Origin: Aurantiacibacter aquimixticola
Lineage (GTDB): Bacteria > Pseudomonadota > Alphaproteobacteria > Sphingomonadales > Sphingomonadaceae
Assembly: GCF_003605475.1 (NCBI RefSeq)
Contig: NZ_RAHX01000001.1
Location: 1,116,001 to 1,180,000, forward strand
DNA length: 64,000 bases
Direction of reading: 5' to 3'
How positions within the stretch are numbered: position 1 is the stretch's first letter; every line of letters begins with the position of its first letter. Shown piece by piece: positions 58,204 to 64,000 of this stretch. The position numbers and the translations under genes are program-made. The notes below the pieces were generated by a model. It was given only the letters and a program-made list of their open reading frames with translations, made no database searches and was not told the DNA's origin.

Positions 58204-58926
58204 GTGACAAGCCTTTCCCCTATCCAGCCCGCATCCTCCGACACTGCAGAGCCCGTCATCCGGGCACGCGACCTGCGCCTGACGCTTGGCGAGGGCGAGG
58301 CGGCGGTGGAAATCCTTCGCGGGATCGATCTCGACGTCATGCACGGCGAGACGCTGGCTCTGCTCGGCCCGTCGGGCAGCGGCAAGAGCTCGCTCATGTC
58401 GGTGCTGTCCGGCCTCGAACGCGCGACATCGGGCAGCCTGACCGTCGCCGGCGAAGATTTCACGGCACTGAGCGAGGATGACCTGGCGCGCGCCCGGCGC
58501 GGCCGCATCGGCATCGTGTTGCAGGCGTTCCATCTGCTGCCGACCATGACCGCGACCGAGAACGTCGCCACCCCGCTGGAACTGGCGGCAATTGACGATC
58601 CCTGGCCGCGCGCCGCAGCCGAGCTGGAAGCGGTCGGGCTAGGCCATCGCCTGACGCACTATCCGGCGCAGCTTTCGGGCGGAGAGCAGCAGCGCGTCGC
58701 CATCGCCCGCGCCATCGCCTCTCGCCCGCCGCTGATCTTCGCCGACGAGCCGACCGGCAATCTCGATGCCAGCACCGGCGAAAGCGTGATCGAAGTGCTG
58801 TTCCGCCGCCGCGAGGAAACCGGCGCGACGCTGATCATCATCACCCATGACCCCGCGCTCGCCGAACGATGCGACCGGGTCGTCACTATGGGTGACGGCG
58901 TCATCGCAAGCGACACCGGTGCCTGA
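58204..58926 (+). CDS. ybbA: ABC transporter ATP-binding protein, YbbA/LolD type
   Basis: The 240-residue ATPase shows Walker A GPSGSGKSSLMSVL, the Q-loop VLQAFHLLPTMT, signature QLSGGEQQRVAIARAI, Walker B LIFADEPTGNLD and the switch His in IIITHDPALAERC. It should energise the YbbP permease. The start is GTG at 58204. Transport substrate is unknown; the related LolCDE and MacB systems act on lipoproteins or envelope substrates. Confidence 0.93.
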   Translation: MTSLSPIQPASSDTAEPVIRARDLRLTLGEGEAAVEILRGIDLDVMHGETLALLGPSGSGKSSLMSVLSGLERATSGSLTVAGEDFTALSEDDLARARRGRIGIVLQAFHLLPTMTATENVATPLELAAIDDPWPRAAAELEAVGLGHRLTHYPAQLSGGEQQRVAIARAIASRPPLIFADEPTGNLDASTGESVIEVLFRRREETGATLIIITHDPALAERCDRVVTMGDGVIASDTGA

Positions 58927-59079
58927 TCCTGTATCCCATCCCCTCGCACCCGCGGGAGGGGCAGCGAGACTTGGTGCCGCGAAGCGGTGCCTAGTCGCAG
59001 CGGGGTGGGCCAGTCCGCCGGCGCGCCATCCAGAAACACGCCCACCCCCGGCCCCTCCCGCAAGCGGAAGGGGAGAGCG
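58927..59079. repeat. Palindromic spacer between ybbA and ybbP
   Basis: The 153-base spacer has a shared element: CCTCGCACCCGCGGGAGGGG near 58942 and CCCCTCCCGCAAGCGGAAGG near 59052 read as inverted copies with CTCCCGC/GCGGGAG-like arms, plus GGTGCCGCGAAGCGGTGCC. These look like REP-like DNA in an otherwise tight operon. No gene is seen. Confidence 0.5.
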
Positions 59080-61587
59080 ATGAACTGGGCGCGCGCCTGG
59101 GGCATTGCACGGCGCGACCTGTCCAGCGGGTTTCGCGGCCTGAGACTGCTGCTGGTCTGCCTGTTTCTCGGCGTGGGCGCGCTTGCCGCGATCGGCTCGC
59201 TGACCTCGGCCATTCAGGGCGAACTGGATTCGCAGGGCCAGGCGCTGCTTGGCGGCGATCTGGAAGTCGAGTTGTGGCAGCGCGCGCTGTCCGAGGAAGA
59301 GCAGGCGTTTCTTTCGCGATATGGCACGCTTTCGCCCGGCTACCGCCTGCAGGCGATGGCGACGACGGAAGAGGTGGCCGTCCCGGTGGAGCTGAAGGCC
59401 GTTTCCGACAATTACCCGATGTATGGCACGCTGCTGCTGCGCGATGCCGGGGAAAGCGGCGCGCCATCCGGCAATGACGCTTACCTCGCGCCCGGCGCGG
59501 CGGAGCGGCTGGACGTCGCCGTCGGCGATACGATCACGATCGGCACGGCGGATGTGAGCGTCGCCGGGATCATCGAGGAGGAGCCCGACCGCCTCAGCGA
59601 AGGCTTCGCACTCGGCCAGACGATCATCGTCGCCTACGATCTGCCCGAAACGGCTGGACTGACCGCGCCCGGCGCCATGTATGAAAGCAAGACGCGCCTT
59701 GCCTTCGATGGCGCTTACAATGCCGAAGAGGTGGAGGAAGCGCTGGCAGAGGCGTTTCCGGGCACGCCATTCGACACTCGCACTGCCGACCGCGCGTCGC
59801 CCGGCGCGGAGCGGTTCGTCAGCCGGATGGGCGAATTTCTCACGCTGGTGGGCCTTGCCGCGCTGGTGATCGCCGGGATCGGGATTGGCGGCGGCGTCAA
59901 TTCCTATCTCGAGGCGCGGCGCAATTCGATCGCTACGCTCAAGATCCTCGGCGCGACATCGCGCGACATCGCCCGCATCTACGCGCTGGAAGTCGGTGCC
60001 GCCGCATTGGTCGGCTCGCTGGCCGGATTGCTGGCGGGCGTGCTGGTGACGCCACTGCTCGCGAGCGCGCTCGGCTCGCTGCTTCCGGTCACCAGCGATT
60101 TCGTCTTCGATCCGTGGGCTTTGATGCGCGCGCTGCTTTTCGGCCTGCTGGTCGCGCTCGTCTTTGCCGCACCGCCGCTCGCGCGCGCCAAGACCTTTCC
60201 GGCGATGGCGCTTATGCGGGCGCGGGTCTCGCCGCTCGCCCGGCAATGGCGCGAAGCCGCCCTGCCGGTGGGCATCGGCCTTGCCGGTATCGCCGTGCTT
60301 TCCATCGCCTTTTCGCCGCAGCCGCTGCTTTCGGCAGGCTTTCTTGTCGGAGCGGCGCTCGTGCTGGGCCTGCTTGCCCTGCTCGGCCGCGCGATCCGCG
60401 CCGGAGCCGCTTGCGCGCCGCGCCCGTCCAATCCGATTACCCGCGCCGCACTCGCCAATCTGCACCGGCCGGGCGCCGCAACGGGATCGCTTGTCACCGC
60501 GCTCGGCTTCGGGCTGGCGGCATTCGTGCTGCTGGCCGCCGTGCAGTCCTCGCTCGACGGCAATATCCAGCGTTCCGTTCCGGAGCGCGCGCCCGACTAT
60601 TTCGTGCTCGATATCCCGAAGGACGGGCTGGAGCAGTTCTACGCCACGGTCGCCGATGTCTCGGACGATGCGGCGGTGGAGGCGGTGCCGACCATGCGTG
60701 GCTCGGTCGTCTCATACGGCGCGCCAGGCGACCAGATCGTGGTCGCGGACCTGGAAGAGACGCCCGATGGCGCATGGGGCCTTCGCGGCGAACGCGGGCT
60801 GACCTACGCCGCGGACTTGCCGGACGGCAATGTGGTGGTCGACGGCGAATGGTGGGACGATGGCGAGAGCGAGAACCTCGTCTCCATCGATCAGGACCTT
60901 GCCATGGCGGCGGGCATAGAGGTGGGCAACGAGATGACGTTCTCGATCCTCGGCGTGCAGCGCACCGCGCGCGTCGCCAGCCTGCGGCGGATCGACTGGG
61001 AAAGCCTCGGCTTCAACAACGTCTACATCTTCTCACCCGCCACGCTGGAGGACACGCCGCACAATCTCGCCGCGACGATCTCCCTGCCCGACGGCACGCA
61101 GGCAGGCGGGCTGTTGCGCGACCTTGTGCGCGCCTTCCCGGCATCGAGCGTGATCGAGGTCGGACCGTTGCTGACCGAAGCGCGGGCGATCCTCGACCAG
61201 GTCTCGCTCGCCATTCTCGCCGCCGCATCGGTTGCAGTGCTGGCGGGCATTGCCGTGCTGCTGGGTGCAATCGCGGCGGCGCGCGCCGCGCGCATTTACG
61301 ACACGGTGATCCTGCGCGTGCTGGGCGCTAGCCGCCGCCAGCTTCTCGCGCTGCAATTTGCGGAATTCGGCCTGCTTGCCGCATCGCTGGCGGGCGTTGC
61401 GCTGGCGCTGGGATCGGGGCTCGCCTGGCTGATCGTCACCCAGCTTTTCGAATTCGACTGGCTGCCCGACTGGGGCGAGATCCTCGCCGTTCTCGGCGGC
61501 GGTCTGGTGCTGGTGCTCGCATTCGCGCTCGGCGCATCGCTACCGCTGCTACGCGCCCGGCCCGCGCAGACATTGCGCTCGCTCTAG
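59080..61587 (+). CDS. ybbP: ABC transporter permease, YbbP type (FtsX-like)
   Basis: The 835-residue permease has the MacB/FtsX layout: an N-terminal helix (about 20-40), a large periplasmic domain (about 45-260), three helices with LGATSRDIARIYALEVGAAA, a long segment with further helices, a second periplasmic domain and a final three-helix FtsX domain with LRVLGASRRQLLALQFAEFG. The ATG at 59080 has GGGGAG upstream. With YbbA and TesA it forms the conserved ybbAP-tesA group; the substrate is unknown. Confidence 0.92.
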   Translation: MNWARAWGIARRDLSSGFRGLRLLLVCLFLGVGALAAIGSLTSAIQGELDSQGQALLGGDLEVELWQRALSEEEQAFLSRYGTLSPGYRLQAMATTEEVAVPVELKAVSDNYPMYGTLLLRDAGESGAPSGNDAYLAPGAAERLDVAVGDTITIGTADVSVAGIIEEEPDRLSEGFALGQTIIVAYDLPETAGLTAPGAMYESKTRLAFDGAYNAEEVEEALAEAFPGTPFDTRTADRASPGAERFVSRMGEFLTLVGLAALVIAGIGIGGGVNSYLEARRNSIATLKILGATSRDIARIYALEVGAAALVGSLAGLLAGVLVTPLLASALGSLLPVTSDFVFDPWALMRALLFGLLVALVFAAPPLARAKTFPAMALMRARVSPLARQWREAALPVGIGLAGIAVLSIAFSPQPLLSAGFLVGAALVLGLLALLGRAIRAGAACAPRPSNPITRAALANLHRPGAATGSLVTALGFGLAAFVLLAAVQSSLDGNIQRSVPERAPDYFVLDIPKDGLEQFYATVADVSDDAAVEAVPTMRGSVVSYGAPGDQIVVADLEETPDGAWGLRGERGLTYAADLPDGNVVVDGEWWDDGESENLVSIDQDLAMAAGIEVGNEMTFSILGVQRTARVASLRRIDWESLGFNNVYIFSPATLEDTPHNLAATISLPDGTQAGGLLRDLVRAFPASSVIEVGPLLTEARAILDQVSLAILAAASVAVLAGIAVLLGAIAAARAARIYDTVILRVLGASRRQLLALQFAEFGLLAASLAGVALALGSGLAWLIVTQLFEFDWLPDWGEILAVLGGGLVLVLAFALGASLPLLRARPAQTLRSL

Positions 61588-61595
61588 CGGCTCCG

Positions 61596-62066
61596 TCAGG
61601 CGAAAACCTCGGCATGGTGGGGATCCTTGGGATCCTCTCCCCAGCGATTCGGCTTCTCTTCGCCGGGCAGGATAAGAACGACGAGCAGTATGAGGTAGCC
61701 GGGCAGGACGAGCAGATTGATGAGCGGCACGAAGCCCGCGATTAGCAGCCCCGCATACCACCAGCCAGACAGCCCGCGATCGTGCAGGCGGCGTACCGTC
61801 ACCGCGAGCTGCGGGATGAATGTGCCGAGATACCACAGACCGAGCAATGTCGCGCCGACGATGAACGTGAAGCCGAAATCCGGGGACGAGCCCTGGCCGC
61901 CGTCATAATCATCTCCGAAGGTCTCCCATGGGAGCCCGGCGAACATGATTGCCAGCAGCGCGATGACGACGATCCAGTAGAACAGCTGGAACATCCAGAA
62001 TTCCTTGCGCCGCGAGCGGCCCTTGAAATCGGCATAGCGTTTGAATGGCAGCAGCATCCATTCCAT
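61596..62066 (-). CDS. DUF805 membrane protein
   Basis: The 156-residue protein starts MEWMLLPFKRYADFKGRSRR and has the family elements RKEFWMFQLFYW, LAVTVRRLHDRGLSGWWYAG and four or so membrane helices. Members are of unknown function and often have phage or envelope contexts; nothing here adds a role. It converges with ybbP, 8 bases away. Confidence 0.9.
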   Translation of the reverse strand: MEWMLLPFKRYADFKGRSRRKEFWMFQLFYWIVVIALLAIMFAGLPWETFGDDYDGGQGSSPDFGFTFIVGATLLGLWYLGTFIPQLAVTVRRLHDRGLSGWWYAGLLIAGFVPLINLLVLPGYLILLVVLILPGEEKPNRWGEDPKDPHHAEVFA

Positions 62067-62102
62067 CGTCCGTCCCCCCTGCTCACCCTTTCCCAGTCGC
62101 TC

Positions 62103-62130
62103 AAAAGAGAGGGACCGCGCGGCCCCTCTC
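62103..62130 (-). terminator. Terminator after the RDD gene
   Basis: GAGAGGG/CCCTCTC with an A-C mismatch and CC/GG close around GCGC (62107-62130). On the minus strand the stem is followed by TTTTGA. It lies 24 bases after the RDD stop. Confidence 0.7.
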
Positions 62131-62153
62131 CTTCCGTCATCGCAAAGCGATTG

Positions 62154-62627
62154 TCAGTCGAACACGCCTTCGGTGCCGTGGGTGCCGGGCTGCCCCTTCA
62201 CCACCAGCGTGGAGCAGATGAGGTCGTGCAGACCCTGCTTCTTGTCGGTGAAGGCGACCATGATGAAGCCGATCAGCAAAATCAGCGCAGAAAGAATCTT
62301 GGCGAAATAGCGGCCAAGTGCGCGCAGCCAGCTGATCCGCTGCCCGTTCGTGTCGGTGACGACGATGCCGACGGCCTTCTTGCCGAGCGTCGCCTGCCAA
62401 TTGCTGCTTTCGAGCACGACGAAATAAACGACGCCGATCAGCGTCATGACCAGCGTGAAGATGCCACCACCGCTCGCCGCCATCGCTTCGGCCGCGATCG
62501 GATCGAGCCCTGTCATCGCGCCCATGCTGAAACCGAAGATCGAACCGATCAGCACCTGCAGAATGAGCAGCAGGATGCCATCGATCAGATACGCTGCGAC
62601 GCGTATCCAGAAACCAGCGTAGTTCAT
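62154..62627 (-). CDS. RDD-family membrane protein
   Basis: The 157-residue protein has three membrane helices and the RDD-family marks GFWIRVAAYLIDGILLL (Arg, Asp), WQATLGKKAVGIVVTD and LIGFIMVAFTDKKQGLHDLI. Some RDD proteins act in sodium or osmotic stress; function here is unknown. It stands alone between terminators. Confidence 0.9.
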   Translation of the reverse strand: MNYAGFWIRVAAYLIDGILLLILQVLIGSIFGFSMGAMTGLDPIAAEAMAASGGGIFTLVMTLIGVVYFVVLESSNWQATLGKKAVGIVVTDTNGQRISWLRALGRYFAKILSALILLIGFIMVAFTDKKQGLHDLICSTLVVKGQPGTHGTEGVFD

Positions 62628-62727
62628 GTATTGTCCCCTTCATCCCGAACCCTGTTGGGACAGACAAAGCACCACAAACCCGTGCGCTTCGCAAGCGCCA
62701 TTTCCACAGCCGAAGCGCGCCACGAAA

Positions 62728-62749
62728 AAGGGGGGCCGAAGCCCCCCTT
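62728..62749 (-). terminator. Terminator after the right-hand TonB receptor
   Basis: AAGGGGGGC and GCCCCCCTT pair perfectly around CGAA (TTCG on the minus strand), followed there by TTTCGTGG. It lies 28 bases after the receptor stop. Confidence 0.85.
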
Positions 62750-62776
62750 CCCCTCCCATTATTTCGTGGATCGCGC

Positions 62777-64000
62777 TTACCAGCGGAAGCGAACCGTGCC
62801 GCCATAGGTGCGCGGGGCGTTCGGATAGGCCGAAACGCTGCGCGGCTGGGCCGGGCTGTCGAAGATCGTACCGAAATAGCGATCGTCGAGCAGGTTGCGG
62901 CCCCAGGCCTGCAGGATCAGGCCGTTGTTGAATTCGAGGCTCAGCGACGCGGTCAGATCGTCCACCTGGCGACTGAACGGGGCTGCGGCGGCGAGCGCCG
63001 GTCCACCGTCGACGATCGTGCCATCCGGTCCGCGCACCGCGAAGGCGGGCAGGCCTTCGACCAGCTGCGTGTCGGACGACCAGAGGTAGTTCGCACGCGG
63101 GATCAGCAGGCCGAAACCGAGATCGAATTCGTACTGGCCGCCAACGATCACCGTCCATTCGGGGATGCCCGCCGGACGGGTGCCCGAGATATCGCCCTGC
63201 GCCGACTGCACGAAGCTGTCGTAAAGCGGGTCGAGATAGGTCACCGCGCCGTTCAGCGTCAGCCCGTCGGTCGGGAAGAAAGTGCTTTCGAACTCGACGC
63301 CGAAGGTCGACTGGCTACCGGCATTGGCGAGCACGAAGCCCGAGCCGGTAAAGATGTTGGACTGGAAGCCCTCGATCTCCTGGTCGAACACGGTCAGATT
63401 GGCTGAGAAGAAGTCGAAATTGGCCTTGATGCCACCTTCGATCACAGTCGATTCCTCAGGCCCGGCGAAGCGCGAACCGAAGGTCAGGTTCGGCAGGTCC
63501 AGCCCCGCAGCGATGATCGCATCGCGATCGCCGGGGAACGGACGTGCGTCGCGCGACAGGTTGATCGAGCTCGCCTTGAAGCCGGTGGCGTAGGACGCAT
63601 AGATGTTCACGTCCGGCGTCACGTCATAGGCGAGGCGCGCGGTGTAGCTGAAATTGTCGTCATTGGTCCGGCCGTCTTCCACTTCGTTCGGAACGCCGAG
63701 GAAGGGCGGCAGGAATTGCAGCGCGCGCAGCGGGTTGAGCGGGTTCGCCAGCGGATTGTTCACATTCGCATTGGCGAAAGCGACGGCACCGGCCTGAACC
63801 TGGCCGAAGGCGGTCGGGTTGCCGGCGGCGAAGGCGCCCACCTCGGCTGCGGTCGCCGCGCGGCCGAGCATGAGGATGTCACCCACGGTCTGCGCGATCG
63901 CGCCCTGCGTCAGCACCTGCCCGCGGAACGGGGCGAGCTGCGGCGCATCGAAATCGATCGAGGAGAACACGTCGGTCGACACGGCGTCCTGCGTGAACAC
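62777..64000 (-). CDS. TonB-dependent receptor, C-terminal part
   Basis: The 407 residues present are the barrel of a TonB-dependent receptor; the plug and signal peptide lie beyond the right edge. Barrel marks include FSYTARLAYDVTPDVNIYAS, YATGFKASSINLSRDARPFP, NAGSQSTFGVEFESTF, LTLNGAVTYLDPLYDSFV, QAWGRNLLDDRYFGTIFD and the terminal TVRFRW with aromatic end residue. The substrate cannot be told. No regulatory element is visible because the start is outside the window. Confidence 0.9.
   Translation of the reverse strand: MFTQDAVSTDVFSSIDFDAPQLAPFRGQVLTQGAIAQTVGDILMLGRAATAAEVGAFAAGNPTAFGQVQAGAVAFANANVNNPLANPLNPLRALQFLPPFLGVPNEVEDGRTNDDNFSYTARLAYDVTPDVNIYASYATGFKASSINLSRDARPFPGDRDAIIAAGLDLPNLTFGSRFAGPEESTVIEGGIKANFDFFSANLTVFDQEIEGFQSNIFTGSGFVLANAGSQSTFGVEFESTFFPTDGLTLNGAVTYLDPLYDSFVQSAQGDISGTRPAGIPEWTVIVGGQYEFDLGFGLLIPRANYLWSSDTQLVEGLPAFAVRGPDGTIVDGGPALAAAAPFSRQVDDLTASLSLEFNNGLILQAWGRNLLDDRYFGTIFDSPAQPRSVSAYPNAPRTYGGTVRFRW

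Overview
The window is a GC-rich stretch of chromosome from an alphaproteobacterium, most probably Sphingomonadales and close to Erythrobacter/Altererythrobacter. The basis is protein-level recognition: the Rickettsia/rhizobial-type malate dehydrogenase beside sucD-sucA-sucB-lpd, the alphaproteobacterial F1-ATPase zeta inhibitor, adjacent crtW-crtZ, an RGG-extended ribosomal protein S5, abundant TonB receptors at both window edges, and short palindromic intergenic repeats. No species can be named from sequence alone.

Layout. 0-5.5 kb: a vitamin B12 TonB receptor (minus strand) preceded by a cobalamin riboswitch, then on the plus strand a SleB-type cell-wall hydrolase, a small unknown and a membrane-bound GGDEF/EAL protein. 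5.7-16.5 kb: a plus-strand TCA run, mdh - small AT-rich lipoprotein-like ORF - sucD - sucA - sucB - (GIY-YIG ORF between hairpins) - lpdA, followed by a tightly coupled string of a membrane protein, a VOC protein, a PepSY protein and a TRIC-family channel. sucC is not in the window. 16.5-21.8 kb, minus strand: two paralogous exported Arg/Asp/Tyr-rich proteins, one with its ribosome binding site buried in a long hairpin, a prolyl oligopeptidase and a class-C beta-lactamase-like hydrolase.

21.8-42.4 kb, minus strand: the merged str-S10-spc-alpha ribosomal cluster, read from high to low coordinate as rpsL-rpsG-fusA-tuf, (terminator, promoter, attenuator-like leader), rpsJ to secY-adk, a SRPBCC protein, then rpsM-rpsK-rpoA-rplQ with its own promoter and a terminator. 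L36 (rpmJ) is absent from its E. coli position.

42.9-48.7 kb: an AT-richer AIPR-family (abortive infection/phage resistance) gene with a PD-(D/E)xK-like N-terminus sits directly upstream of rpsL and back to back with a terminase-small-subunit-like HTH gene. Then follows a minus-strand leucine/iron-sulfur group: leuC, a DNA glycosylase, a 52-residue membrane peptide, leuD, the zeta inhibitor, bolA and a CGFS glutaredoxin. 50-54.4 kb: a thioesterase, crtW-crtZ (ketocarotenoid synthesis), a Pmp3/YqaE membrane peptide with a near-ideal EcfG general-stress promoter, and a succinate-semialdehyde dehydrogenase. 54.4-56.3 kb: a hairpin-dense intergenic region, tRNA-Arg(TCT), a queuosine-precursor transporter, and a sigma-54-type promoter reading into two tandem 42-residue paralogous membrane peptides translationally coupled to a PspC protein. 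56.3-64 kb: recF, tesA divergent from ybbA-ybbP (the E. coli arrangement), DUF805 and RDD membrane proteins, and the C-terminal part of another TonB receptor.

The strongest candidates for undescribed biology are the sigma-54/42-residue-pair/PspC unit, the RBS-sequestering hairpin ahead of the Arg/Tyr-rich exported protein, the stand-alone AIPR defence gene, and the GIY-YIG gene flanked by palindromes inside the TCA operon. Functional statements are from family recognition by eye; no database or folding search was run.
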